29,617 bases of DNA from a virus: positions 1 to 29,617 of the IMG/VR virus record IMGVR_UViG_3300047287_000112; one strand, given 5' to 3'. The position numbers and the translations under genes were made by a program. The notes below the pieces were generated by a model that was given only the letters and a program-made list of their open reading frames with translations, had not been told where the DNA came from and did not search any database. The stretch's first letter is position 1; each line of letters starts with the position of its first letter. Below, one piece after another: positions 5,154 to 13,349 of this stretch.

Positions 5154-6770
5154 ATGTCGACTGCCGAATCTCGTTACCGCGACCTTGAAGGCCCCAGGAA
5201 CTACTGCCTGGATCGTGCGCGGGCATCGGCGCGGCTGACGATCCCGTACTTGGTGCCAACCAGTAACGAGCCAACCCCCGACAACCAGGAGTCATACCCG
5301 GTTCCCTGGAATGGCATTGGCGCCAGGGGTGTGTTGAACCTGGCCAGTCGGATGCTGCTGGCTCTGCTGCCGCCCACACAGCAGTTCTTCCGGTTCTCAT
5401 TGGATGAGGCGGCCCTGGCTCAGCAGGGTGTCAGCCCAGAGGAGAAGTCGAGCTTTGAGGAAGCGCTGAGCAAGATCGAGCGCCTGGTGCTGCGCGAGAT
5501 CGAGGCCAGCAATGACCGTGTGGTGTTCCACGAAGCAGTGCTGCACTTGGTCGTCACCGGCAACGCCCTGCTGTACGTCGGCAGTGATGGTCTGCGGGTG
5601 TACCACCTGAACAGGTACGTCTGCAGCCGTGACCCCATGGGTAACCCCCTGGAGGTGGTGACGTGCGAGGAGCTGGCGATTCACGTCCTGCCGAAGAAGG
5701 TGCAGGACATGCTCAAGGAAGAAGACGAGGAGCTGAAAGGCATCCTCGATGACCAGGATCCGATTCCCAAGCGGGAGGATGCCAAGACGGTTCGCATCTA
5801 CACCTACATCCAGTGGAAGGAGAAGCGGGTTGAATGGCACCAGGAGGTGAAGGGCAAGAAGATCCCGGGCAGTGAGGGCAAGGCTCCACTGGACGTGAGC
5901 CCCTGGCTGCCGCTGCGGATGACCCGTGTCGATGGTCAGCCCTATGGGGTGGGGTACGTGGAGGCCGCGGCCATCGCGGATCTGCAGACCTGTGAGGCGT
6001 TGTGTCAGGCCATTGCTGAGGGTTCACTGGCCAGCAGCAAGGTGTTGTTCCTGGTCAAGCCCAATGGCGTCACGAAGGCCGCTGATCTTGCCAAGGCACC
6101 CAATGGATCGTTTGTCACTGGTGATCCAAACGATGTTCTGGCGCTTCAAGTGCAAAAGAGCACTGATCTTGCTGTCGCAATGCAGGGCAAGCAGCAGATC
6201 GAAGCGCGTCTCAGTCAGGCATTTATGCTGGCTGATGTACGAGACTCTGAAAGAACAACCGCGGAAGAAGTACGCCTACAGGCGTTGCAGATTGAGAATA
6301 GTCTCGGCTCAATTTATTCCATCCTGACCACCGAGTTTCAGATTCCCTACGTTTCTCGGAAGCTGGACATCCTGACCCGTGAGGGCAAGGTGCCCAAGAT
6401 GCCGAAGGATCTGGTCAAGCCAGTCATGACGGTTGGCCTGGCGGCTGTGGGTCGTGGCAACGACCTGGAACAGCTGGTCCGGTTCACCACCACGCTTGGT
6501 CAGACGCTGGGTCCTGAGGGCCTGGCGCAGTACGTCAAGCCGCCTGAGCTGATCAAGCGGATGGCGTACTCAATGGGGATCGACGTTCTTGGCCTGATCA
6601 AGAGCGAGGAGGAGCTGGCCCAGGAGGCCCAGCAACAACAGCAGATGGCCATGGCCCAGCAAGCCATGGCATCACCTTTGGCCGATCCCCAGAAGCTGGC
6701 GACGGCTGCTGCAACCGCGCAGCAGATGCAGGCACCAGCTGAAGAACAACCACCTGAGCAACCCGTATGA
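5154..6770 (+). CDS. Portal (head-tail connector), T7 gp8-like
   Basis: A 538-residue protein, nearly the length of T7 gp8 (536). It forms the dodecameric portal ring through which terminase pumps DNA and on which the tail is built. Recognisable features are RASARLTIPYLVP near residue 25, WNGIGARGVLNLASRMLLALLPPTQ at about 52-76, and the conserved AFMLADVRDSERTTAEEVRL block at about 358-377 followed by GSIYSILTTEFQIP. The C-terminal 60 residues are Gln/Ala-rich, as is common in podovirus portals. Its stop overlaps the scaffold start (ATGA). Bases about 6110-6360, coding the most conserved part, look clearly more AT-rich than the rest of the gene. Confidence 0.95.
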   Translation: MSTAESRYRDLEGPRNYCLDRARASARLTIPYLVPTSNEPTPDNQESYPVPWNGIGARGVLNLASRMLLALLPPTQQFFRFSLDEAALAQQGVSPEEKSSFEEALSKIERLVLREIEASNDRVVFHEAVLHLVVTGNALLYVGSDGLRVYHLNRYVCSRDPMGNPLEVVTCEELAIHVLPKKVQDMLKEEDEELKGILDDQDPIPKREDAKTVRIYTYIQWKEKRVEWHQEVKGKKIPGSEGKAPLDVSPWLPLRMTRVDGQPYGVGYVEAAAIADLQTCEALCQAIAEGSLASSKVLFLVKPNGVTKAADLAKAPNGSFVTGDPNDVLALQVQKSTDLAVAMQGKQQIEARLSQAFMLADVRDSERTTAEEVRLQALQIENSLGSIYSILTTEFQIPYVSRKLDILTREGKVPKMPKDLVKPVMTVGLAAVGRGNDLEQLVRFTTTLGQTLGPEGLAQYVKPPELIKRMAYSMGIDVLGLIKSEEELAQEAQQQQQMAMAQQAMASPLADPQKLATAAATAQQMQAPAEEQPPEQPV

Positions 6771-7642
6771 CGACCACCCCGATGACTTCTGGCCCGTCGA
6801 TTGACACAAGCCCGCAGCTGACTGCCCCGGAGGGGATCAACAGCATCGTGGCACCTGGCCAAGAGTCACTGGTTGAGGAGTTTGTCCGTGAGCAGGAAGC
6901 CCAGCAGGAACCTGAGCTACTGGCCGGCAAGTTCAAGTCTGTTGACGACCTGGCGAAGTCGTACCAGGAGCTTGAGCGCAAGCTGGGTCAGCGCCAGCCA
7001 GAGCAACCTCGCACCAATGACCAACCCGAGACCGGTGGTTACACCGCGGACCAGGCCGTGGAGGTGTACGGGGAGGGGCCGGTGCAGGCGTTGGCCGAAA
7101 AGGGCGTCGACCTGGCGGAGGTGATGTGGAGGGCTGATAGCGGTCAGGACATCAGCCAGCACTACGACACCCTGGCCGAGACATTTGGCGTGACCCGCCA
7201 AGTGGTTGAGAACTACGTCTCCAAGGCCCAGGCGGGTGCTCAGCAGGCTGCAGGGGCAGTCGGGCTGTCCGAGGCCGACACGGTGCAACTGAAGGCCCTG
7301 GTGGGCGGCGAACAGGGTTTTCAGGAACTGAGCGGTTGGGCTGCCAAGAACCTGGATCCCAAGGAACTGGCCAACTACAACGCTGTGGTTGATAGCGGGA
7401 ACCGTCAGGCGATCGAGTGGGCGCTCAAGGCAATCCAGGCCCGCCGGGCGGCACCTGATGCCGTAGTGGAGCCAAAGCTCTACGGGGGTGGACAGGCTGC
7501 AGCGCCGACCCGATTTGAGAGCCAGCAACAGGTGCTTGATGCGATGAACAAGCGAAATGATCGTGGTCAGCGCCTTTATGACGTGGATGAGGCGTATCGC
7601 CAGAAGGTGCAGGATCTTCTGGCCAGGTCAGATGTGTTCTGA
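6767..7642 (+). CDS. Capsid scaffolding protein, T7 gp9-like
   Basis: A 291-residue acidic protein between portal and capsid genes, close in length to T7 gp9 (307). It should guide capsid shell assembly and leave before DNA packaging. It has a low-complexity acidic N-terminus, LAGKFKSVDDLAKSYQELER at about 51-70 (a segment typical of podovirus scaffolds), helical middle regions, and a C-terminal RNDRGQRLYDVDEAYRQKVQ segment near the end that may contact the capsid protein. The start overlaps the portal stop. The stop codon is part of an 8-bp hairpin. Sequence is poorly conserved in this family, so the call leans on position. Confidence 0.88.
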   Translation: MTTTPMTSGPSIDTSPQLTAPEGINSIVAPGQESLVEEFVREQEAQQEPELLAGKFKSVDDLAKSYQELERKLGQRQPEQPRTNDQPETGGYTADQAVEVYGEGPVQALAEKGVDLAEVMWRADSGQDISQHYDTLAETFGVTRQVVENYVSKAQAGAQQAAGAVGLSEADTVQLKALVGGEQGFQELSGWAAKNLDPKELANYNAVVDSGNRQAIEWALKAIQARRAAPDAVVEPKLYGGGQAAAPTRFESQQQVLDAMNKRNDRGQRLYDVDEAYRQKVQDLLARSDVF

Positions 7643-7659
7643 TAGTTTCTAATCAGAAC
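7636..7659 (+). promoter_or_regulatory. 8-bp hairpin over the scaffold stop codon
   Basis: GTTCTGAT (7636-7643) pairs perfectly with ATCAGAAC (7652-7659) around an 8-nt loop. The scaffold stop TGA is inside the 5' arm. No U-tract follows, so it is not an ordinary terminator. An RNA-processing or mRNA-stability site separating scaffold from capsid message would fit, as T7 cuts its messages at RNase III hairpins. Confidence 0.45.
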
Positions 7660-7682
7660 GCAACCTGAACGCCAGGCCCTTC

Positions 7683-7764
7683 AAGGAGGACAACCTGTGG
7701 CAGCGAAGGGATGAGCGGTCTAGCAAACCTCTTTTTCCAACAAAACCATGGCTACTCCTCCTGA
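7683..7764 (+). promoter_or_regulatory. Capsid leader with two overlapping minicistrons
   Basis: A strong AAGGAGG (7683-7689) lies 7 nt before GTG 7697, which opens a 5-codon frame (VAAKG, stop 7712-7714). That stop overlaps ATG 7711 (ATGA), which opens a 17-codon frame (MSGLANLFFQQNHGYSS) ending at 7764, 17 nt past the capsid ATG at 7748. The capsid start itself has no Shine-Dalgarno (CCAACAAAACC precedes it). Ribosomes could be handed down this chain to the capsid start. Sequence facts are direct; the coupling is inference. Confidence 0.45.
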
Positions 7765-8824
7765 TGTGGCTCTGAATCGGCTTGGCCAAATCAAGGGCGA
7801 TGCCGCGACTTGGGGTCCTGGCGCCGCTGGTGTCGATAAGGACCGCGCCCTGATGCTCAAGCTCGGCTCTGCCGAAGTGCTTGACGCGTTCATGACCAGC
7901 TGTGTGTTCAAGGGCAAGACCCGTGAGCGCAACATTCGCGGCGGCAAGTCGGTTGCCTTCCCGATCACCGGGAAGATGGCTGCCCGATTCCATAAACCGG
8001 GCACCCCGATCCTGGGCGAAGGCAACGATCCTTCCGACCTGAACGAGCGGGTCATCACTCTTGACGCCCTGATGATCGCTGATGCGGCGATCTATCAGAT
8101 GGACGAGCTGATGAGCTACTTCGACGTTCGTCAGATCTACACCACTGAGCTGGGTCGCGCCCTGGCTTACGAGTACGACAAGCGTGTGGCCCGCATGATC
8201 TATGCGGCGGCGACCGATACCACCGAGCCTCTGGCTAAGGACGGTACAGCCAAGCCCAAGGGTCCTGCCAACAACACTGGCCGAGTCGGCAAGACCATCA
8301 CCCTGGGCACCGGCTACACCGGTGCTGGCGCAACCCGCCAAGCCAAGGGTGACGCCCTGGTGGAAGCCATCTTCGACGCACGCATTGCGTTTGAGAAGAA
8401 GGACGTGTCCATCGACGGCATGTATGCAGTCTTCACTCCTGAGGACTACTACGCCATCACGATGTCCAGCCGTGCCATCAACACCGAGTTCAACGGTGGC
8501 AGTGGTTCCAACGGCACCATCGCCCAGGGCACCACGATGCGAGTGGCTGGCATCCCCATCTACTCCAGCAACCACGTCATGCAGCCGGCTTACAGCCTGG
8601 TTGCCGGTGATGTGAACCCTGACTACGCGCAGGATCTGTCGAAGTGTCACGGCCTGATCTTCAACCGTGAGGCGGTGGGTGTGCTGACTCTGCTCAGCCC
8701 TTCCCTGCAGCTGACCGGCCCTGAGTTCCGGGTTCAGTACCAGTCCGATCTGATGGTGGCTCGTCAGGCGATTGGCATGGGCAAGCTCCGTGCGGAGTGT
8801 GCCTGTGCAGTTGTGACGGCCTGA
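7748..8824 (+). CDS. Major capsid protein, T7 gp10-like
   Basis: A 358-residue HK97-fold shell protein, in the size range of T7 gp10A (345). Family features: VFKGKTRERNIRGGKSVAFP near residue 52 (residues 52-71), GKMAARFHKPGTPILG at about 74-89, RVITLDALMIADAAIYQMDE at about 100-119, then the LGRALAYEYDKRVARMIY helix. The C-terminal part has PEFRVQYQSDLMVARQAIGMGKLRAE, typical of podovirus capsids. No sign of a frameshifted longer form is seen. The gene is preceded by a leader with overlapping minicistrons instead of its own ribosome site, and followed by a strong terminator, as expected for the most expressed late gene. Confidence 0.96.
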   Translation: MATPPDVALNRLGQIKGDAATWGPGAAGVDKDRALMLKLGSAEVLDAFMTSCVFKGKTRERNIRGGKSVAFPITGKMAARFHKPGTPILGEGNDPSDLNERVITLDALMIADAAIYQMDELMSYFDVRQIYTTELGRALAYEYDKRVARMIYAAATDTTEPLAKDGTAKPKGPANNTGRVGKTITLGTGYTGAGATRQAKGDALVEAIFDARIAFEKKDVSIDGMYAVFTPEDYYAITMSSRAINTEFNGGSGSNGTIAQGTTMRVAGIPIYSSNHVMQPAYSLVAGDVNPDYAQDLSKCHGLIFNREAVGVLTLLSPSLQLTGPEFRVQYQSDLMVARQAIGMGKLRAECACAVVTA

Positions 8825-8864
8825 GCCAAACTGCGCTGGGAAGACTCCTGACGTGAAAGGCCAG

Positions 8865-8892
8865 GGGGTCAGCTACGGCTGGCCCCTTTTTT
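8865..8892 (+). terminator. Strong intrinsic terminator after capsid gene
   Basis: GGGGTCAGC (8865-8873) pairs with GCTGGCCCC (8878-8886) in a 9-bp stem (one G-U pair) closed by a TACG tetraloop (UNCG class), followed by six T (8887-8892). It lies 40 bp after the capsid stop, the same place as the T-phi terminator of T7 after gene 10. It should raise capsid message over tail messages. Confidence 0.92.
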
Positions 8893-8910
8893 CATGGCCA
8901 TCCACAATGG

Positions 8911-8925
8911 GTTGCGTCCCTGTAG
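8911..8925 (+). promoter_or_regulatory. Putative phage promoter before tail tube gene
   Basis: GTTGCGTCCCTGTAG matches the recalled Syn5 promoter at 9 of 15. It lies 19 bp after the capsid terminator, and 7 nt separate it from ATG 8933. The same CCCYGTAG core and 7-nt spacing occur before the tail fibre gene. A second shared element, CCACAATG, lies 16 bp before this core (27 bp before the tail fibre one). Confidence 0.6.
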
Positions 8926-8932
8926 TGGTCGG

Positions 8933-9595
8933 ATGGGCCTGGCGAATCAAGGAGTGACTCCCGGCAGGACCGGCCTACTGGATGCGGTGAACATCCTGCT
9001 GGAGAACATCGGGGAGACCCCGGTGAACAGCCTGGAGGGTGAGCAGATCGGGGATGCCCGGACGGCTGAGCGCACCCTGTTGGAGGTTCACAAGGAAGGG
9101 CAGACCGAGAGCTGGAGCTGGAACAGTGAGCAGCAGTACCCCTTTCAGAAGGACGTGAACACCCGGGAGATCGTGGTGCCGTCGAACGTGGTGAGCTTCT
9201 TCCCGGACCCGTACAACACGGCCAGGCGGTTCGTGTTGCGTGGTCAGAGGGTCTATGACACCTGGGAGCGCAGCTACAAGTACGACGCCACGGTGACCGA
9301 GGTCCGGGCGGACGTGACCTGGCTGCTGCCGTGGGATGACTGCCCGGAGGTGTTCAACCGTTGGGTAACGGTGAAGGCAGCCCGGGTGTTTGCGGATCGA
9401 GTGCTGACCAATGACGCGATCTTCAAGTACACGGTGGTGGATGAGCGGGCGGCCAGGGCGGCGCTGGAGTCAATGGAGCACCAGACCAACGGGTACAACC
9501 TGCTGACGGACGGCTATGGCTTGAGTCCGTTTCCGACCTACAGCCCCGGCATGGGCTTGGCTACGCGCCGCCTGGGCGGGGGGCTGCGTCTCTGA
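8933..9595 (+). CDS. Tail tubular protein A, T7 gp11-like
   Basis: A 220-residue adaptor (gatekeeper) protein that forms the ring between portal and nozzle; T7 gp11 is 196 residues. After a short N-terminus, TGLLDAVNILLENIGETPVNSLEG is the family signature (LLDAVN.LL..IGE.PV.SL). Further matches are RGQRVYDTWERS in the middle and the C-terminal MEHQTNGYNLL segment near residue 182, as in T7 gp11 (GYNML). ATG 8933 is preferred over ATG 8894 because the latter would translate the promoter-like element and directly abuts the terminator T-tract. No Shine-Dalgarno precedes 8933. The stop shares one base with the next start (TGATG). Confidence 0.93.
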   Translation: MGLANQGVTPGRTGLLDAVNILLENIGETPVNSLEGEQIGDARTAERTLLEVHKEGQTESWSWNSEQQYPFQKDVNTREIVVPSNVVSFFPDPYNTARRFVLRGQRVYDTWERSYKYDATVTEVRADVTWLLPWDDCPEVFNRWVTVKAARVFADRVLTNDAIFKYTVVDERAARAALESMEHQTNGYNLLTDGYGLSPFPTYSPGMGLATRRLGGGLRL

Positions 9596-12099
9596 TGGCG
9601 GACCTGATCAGCTACACGATCCCCAACTTGATCCAGGGGGTCACGCAGCAGCCGGATGCACAGCGGGATCCAACGCAAGGCGAGATCCAGGTCAATGCCA
9701 TGTCGAGCATTGCCGAGGGGCTGAGGAAGCGGGACAGCAGCCACACGTTGGCCCGGGTGAGTGCCACATCCTTTGGCGATGCCTTCATTCACACGATCCT
9801 GCGGGACAGCACGGAGGAGTACCTGGCGGTCATCACCAAGACCGGCATCCGGGTGTTTGACCTGATGGGTGTTGAGCGGACCGTCGCCGCTCCTGGCGGG
9901 TATGACTACCTGTCGACGGTGACGGATGCCAGGCAGCAGATCCGAGCCGTCACCATCGCGGACTACACGTTTGTCCTGAACACCACCAGGGCCACGGCGA
10001 TGGAAACCGCCCTGGCTCCAGCCATTGCCAGACCCAGCCCCCATGAGGCGCTGATCTGGGTGAGGGCTGCTAACTACGGCCAGTCGTATTCGGTGACGGT
10101 CAACGGCAAGACCGCGACGGTCACGACAGCGGTGGCCCCTGTGATCAGCAATGGCACGACGGTTACTGAGAACCGGATCAGCACTGCTGAAATTGCCAAC
10201 CAAATCAAGACGGGCATCGGCACCAACGCCGGCGTGGTCATCACCCGGTCGGGTTCCGTGTTGTGGTTGCAGTCATCCAGCCCAATCACGATCGCTGCCA
10301 CCGACGCCAGGGCCAACTCCGACATTACGGCGATCCTTGGCAAGGTGCAGGCATTCACCGAGCTGCCCACCATCGCCCCGAAGGGCTACCAGGTGGAGAT
10401 CGTCGGGGACCCAGGCAACAACTTCGATGGGTACTACGTCGAGTTCAGGCCAAAGAGTGGCAATTTTGGGGAAGGCGTCTGGGCTGAGACCGTCAGTCCT
10501 GGCGTCGAGTACAAGGTGAATGCCACGACGATGCCCCACGTCCTGGTTCGTTTGCCGGATGGGACGTTCTGGTTTGGCCCAGCAGCTGGCGCCACGGCTG
10601 GCGGTGTCATCAAGGTGCCGACCTGGGGGCAGCGGACGACTGGTGACTATGTGACGGCACCAGATCCAAGCTTTATCGGCAATCCGATCAATGACGTGTT
10701 CATCTACAAGAACCGCCTGGGTTTTCTGTCAGATGAGAACGTCGTCCTCAGTCGGGTGCGGGAGTTCTTTGAGTTCTTCCCCGAGACCGTCACCACGGTG
10801 CTGGACACCGATCCGATCGACGTGGTGGCGAGCAACAACCGGGTGTCTGTGCTGCGGTATGCGGTGCCGTACCAGGACGAGCTGATTCTGTTCAGCAGTC
10901 AGTACCAGTTCAGGTTCAACGCCGCCGAGACGGTCCTGACGCCCTCCACGGCACAGATCACGGTGCTCACCCAGTTCGATGTGGATGTGAGCGTCAGGCC
11001 CCAGCAGGCCGGCGGGTCGATCATCTTCTGCCAGGCCAATGGTCAGTGGTCACAGTTCCGAGAGTTCAGTGTGCGCGGGTCAGGCACTGCCCTGACAGCT
11101 GACGCCCAGGACCTGACCGGGTACGTGTCGGCCTATGTGCCGGCTGGGATCTTCAAGATGACGGTCAACGACGCAAGCAATTCGATGTTTGCGATCAGTC
11201 AGAGGGATGGTTTCAAGGATCGGATCTATGTCTACAAGTTCTTCTTCCGCAATACCGGCCAGGGCGCCGAGCGCGCCCAGTCGAGTTGGAGCCACTGGGA
11301 GTTCAATGGTGCCGATGAGGTATTGCAGGTGGTCTGCATCCGGGAGAACCTGTACTGCCTGATGCGGTACGGCGATGAGGTGTACCTGGAGGTGATCCCG
11401 GTCATGGATCGAATGTCTGAGGTGGTGGGTGGCCCGTACCCCCTGCTGCTGGATCGTCGGGTGAGCACCACGGTGGCGACGCAGGCTGGGATGCGGATGG
11501 CCAAGGGGGTGTTCAACGCAGTGGCAAACCAGACCACCTGGACGCTGCCCTACACGGCCAGGGCGCTCACCCAGGTGTGGTCGGCTTACAGCTACACCCC
11601 AGGCGCCAAGGTCGGTGGGGTGTTGCTGGGCAGCACCACAACAGGGAACACGGTCACGGCCCGTGGAGACTGGTCGGCAGCTGATGTGTTTGCGGGAGAG
11701 CCGTTCAACTTCCGGTATCGGTTCAGTCGGTTCAAGTTGGTGCGCGACATCGGCGGCGGGAAGGCCGCGGCCAATGCGATTCGCACCCAGGTGCGTCAGG
11801 CCAAGCTCCGCTACCACGAAACCGGGTTCTTCCAAATCAAGGTGATGCCTGAACACCGGGACACCTTCACGTACACGTATGACGGCGCTGTGATCGCTTC
11901 CAGGGGCGCTGTGATCGGATCCCCGAAGACCTACGACCAGGACACCCCCAGGTACTTTGAGGGGGTGTTCAACATTCCGATCATGAGTCGCGGTGAGCGG
12001 TGCATGGTCGAGATCCATAACGACACACCCCACCCGTGCAAGTTCAGCACTTGCGAATGGGTTGGCCTGGCCACCGGCAAGTCGAGGTCGATGCAATGA
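9595..12099 (+). CDS. Tail tubular protein B (nozzle), T7 gp12-like
   Basis: An 834-residue tail nozzle protein; T7 gp12 has 794. It should form the hexameric tip of the short tail to which fibres attach. The N-terminus SYTIPNLIQGVTQQPDAQR and EIQVNAMSSIAEGLRKR (residues about 6-47) is the family signature (IPNL.QGVSQQP…Q...N..S....GL.KRP). FGPAAGATAGGVIKVPTWGQR and FIYKNRLGFLSDENVVLSR (residues about 322-392) are also characteristic. It starts in the stop codon of gp11-like and overlaps the next gene by ATGA, so the tail and internal protein genes form one coupled operon. Confidence 0.95.
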   Translation: MADLISYTIPNLIQGVTQQPDAQRDPTQGEIQVNAMSSIAEGLRKRDSSHTLARVSATSFGDAFIHTILRDSTEEYLAVITKTGIRVFDLMGVERTVAAPGGYDYLSTVTDARQQIRAVTIADYTFVLNTTRATAMETALAPAIARPSPHEALIWVRAANYGQSYSVTVNGKTATVTTAVAPVISNGTTVTENRISTAEIANQIKTGIGTNAGVVITRSGSVLWLQSSSPITIAATDARANSDITAILGKVQAFTELPTIAPKGYQVEIVGDPGNNFDGYYVEFRPKSGNFGEGVWAETVSPGVEYKVNATTMPHVLVRLPDGTFWFGPAAGATAGGVIKVPTWGQRTTGDYVTAPDPSFIGNPINDVFIYKNRLGFLSDENVVLSRVREFFEFFPETVTTVLDTDPIDVVASNNRVSVLRYAVPYQDELILFSSQYQFRFNAAETVLTPSTAQITVLTQFDVDVSVRPQQAGGSIIFCQANGQWSQFREFSVRGSGTALTADAQDLTGYVSAYVPAGIFKMTVNDASNSMFAISQRDGFKDRIYVYKFFFRNTGQGAERAQSSWSHWEFNGADEVLQVVCIRENLYCLMRYGDEVYLEVIPVMDRMSEVVGGPYPLLLDRRVSTTVATQAGMRMAKGVFNAVANQTTWTLPYTARALTQVWSAYSYTPGAKVGGVLLGSTTTGNTVTARGDWSAADVFAGEPFNFRYRFSRFKLVRDIGGGKAAANAIRTQVRQAKLRYHETGFFQIKVMPEHRDTFTYTYDGAVIASRGAVIGSPKTYDQDTPRYFEGVFNIPIMSRGERCMVEIHNDTPHPCKFSTCEWVGLATGKSRSMQ

Positions 12100-12542
12100 G
12101 GTGGGCTGACCCGACCGAGGAGCGTGCTGCCTACATCGCTGGGCGTCTACGCAAGGAGGACGAGTTTGAGGTGTGGCTGAGTCACCGCATGACGCCCTAT
12201 GAGGCGGTGCTCATCAGCCTGGCTGGGAGTGATGTCTGCCGTTGCATCGAGTCAAACGATGGCGAGCCCCTGGGGGTGACTGGGGTCTGTGGTGACCGGA
12301 TCTGGATGCTGGGCACTGATCGTCTGACGGAGAGCAAGCAGAACCGTTGGGAGTTGGTTGTTTGCGGTCGAGAATGGGTTGATCACTGCTTGGAGGTGGT
12401 TGGGGTGCCGATCGGGAATCACGTCTACGCCAAGAACGAGCGGTCTATCCGCTGGTTGCGGCATCTTGGGTTCACGGTTGAGCACCCTGAACCCTTTGGC
12501 CCTAGCGCTGCACTGTTCTGCCCGTTCTGGAGGGAAGTCTGA
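12096..12542 (+). CDS. Internal virion protein, T7 gp13-like with GNAT features
   Basis: A 148-residue protein; T7 gp13 has 138. T7 gp13 is needed for correct assembly of the internal virion proteins. The order of blocks matches: a Cys/Leu segment (YEAVLISLAGSDVCRCIE), PLGVTGVCGDRIWMLGTDRL, then ERSIRWLRHLGFTVEHPEPF near residue 113 onward. The last block is the C-terminal signature of GNAT acetyltransferases (N..SI..L..LGF), so the fold is probably GNAT-like. The acetyl-CoA pyrophosphate loop (R/QxxGxG/A) is not evident, so catalysis is doubtful. It overlaps gp12-like by 4 nt and the next gene by 1 nt. Confidence 0.8.
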   Translation: MRWADPTEERAAYIAGRLRKEDEFEVWLSHRMTPYEAVLISLAGSDVCRCIESNDGEPLGVTGVCGDRIWMLGTDRLTESKQNRWELVVCGREWVDHCLEVVGVPIGNHVYAKNERSIRWLRHLGFTVEHPEPFGPSAALFCPFWREV

Positions 12543-13342
12543 TGGTTGTCATTGACCCGATTTCTCTTGGCGTCGCAGGCGTATCGACGATCTTCAATCT
12601 GTTCGGGGCAAGTGCTCAGAACAACGCCCAGCAGCAGGACTATCTGAACCAGGCGGCATTTCAGAACGCCACCAGCGAGTTCAACCAGTGGCAGGCGGGG
12701 CTGAACGCCAAGACCCAGAACCTGAACAACCAGTATTCCTATTGGCGGGATACGGTCAACTACAACCAGCAGCTGGCTTACACCAACCAGTTGCGGAACT
12801 ACGAGCTTGCCAAGGAGTTGGCTCAGGCGCAGCGAGTGATCGAGGCGCGGATTGGTGCTGGCACCCAGTTCATCATCAACTCCGAGTCGATCAACCAGGC
12901 CTTGCAGGAGCGCGGAATGCAGGAGGCCGTGGCAATGCAGCAGTACAGCTACAGGGCCTTGCAGGCCTCTGCTGCGTACCAGGCATCAGGACAGGAGGGG
13001 AAGACGATGGATCGGTATGTGGCCAACTTCGCCCGTCAGGCAGGGGACTACAACGCCTTGATGCAGATGGGCCAGAAGTTCCAGGCGCGTCAATACAGGC
13101 GCGACCAGTTAGCCGCGATTACGACCTATCTCAATCAGTACAACAGCCAGCAGTTCTATGAGCCGACTCCATACATGGATCCCATCGCACCGTTCCCGCC
13201 ATTGCCGACGATGGTCATGCCGCCGCCGCCGTCCATGACCGGCGCTGCGCCTAGCAGCAGCGTTGGGCTCAATGTCGGCACGGCTCTATTGGGTGGGGTG
13301 AACACCTACCTGGGCACTGCTTCAGCGATCAAGAACCTGTAG
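12542..13342 (+). CDS. Internal virion protein, T7 gp14-like
   Basis: A 266-residue protein (T7 gp14 has 196) with GGAGGG seven bases before ATG 12542. The N-terminus IDPISLGVAGVSTIFNLFGA is a hydrophobic, possibly membrane-inserting segment, followed by a long Gln/Asn/Ala helical region (residues about 27-200) and a Pro-rich tail with PPPPSMTGAAPSSSVGLNVG. In T7, gp14 is ejected and forms the outer-membrane part of the DNA channel. The late GLNVG echoes the GLNI endings of the gp7.3-like proteins. Its TAG stop forms part of a possible promoter-like element before the next gene. Confidence 0.8.
   Translation: MVVIDPISLGVAGVSTIFNLFGASAQNNAQQQDYLNQAAFQNATSEFNQWQAGLNAKTQNLNNQYSYWRDTVNYNQQLAYTNQLRNYELAKELAQAQRVIEARIGAGTQFIINSESINQALQERGMQEAVAMQQYSYRALQASAAYQASGQEGKTMDRYVANFARQAGDYNALMQMGQKFQARQYRRDQLAAITTYLNQYNSQQFYEPTPYMDPIAPFPPLPTMVMPPPPSMTGAAPSSSVGLNVGTALLGGVNTYLGTASAIKNL
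13328..13342 (+). promoter_or_regulatory. Weak promoter-like element before gp15-like gene
   Basis: ATCAAGAACCTGTAG ends in CCTGTAG and is followed by exactly 7 nt (GGCGACC) and ATG 13350, the same spacing as the elements before the tail tube A and tail fibre genes. It matches the recalled Syn5 promoter at 9 of 15. It overlaps the end of the gp14-like gene, so chance is a real possibility. The downstream gene has no Shine-Dalgarno. Confidence 0.3.
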
Positions 13343-13349
13343 GGCGACC

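Noticed and set aside
7649-8650. 333-codon minus-strand open frame
   Set aside because: It lies opposite the capsid gene, starts and ends without operon context, and is a product of GC-biased codon positions.
8894-8932. Upstream ATG for tail tube A
   Set aside because: It abuts the terminator T-tract and would make the promoter-like element coding; the family signature starts well after 8933.
11080-12096. 338-codon minus-strand open frame
   Set aside because: Antisense to the tail nozzle gene; His/Pro/Arg-rich composition typical of shadow frames.
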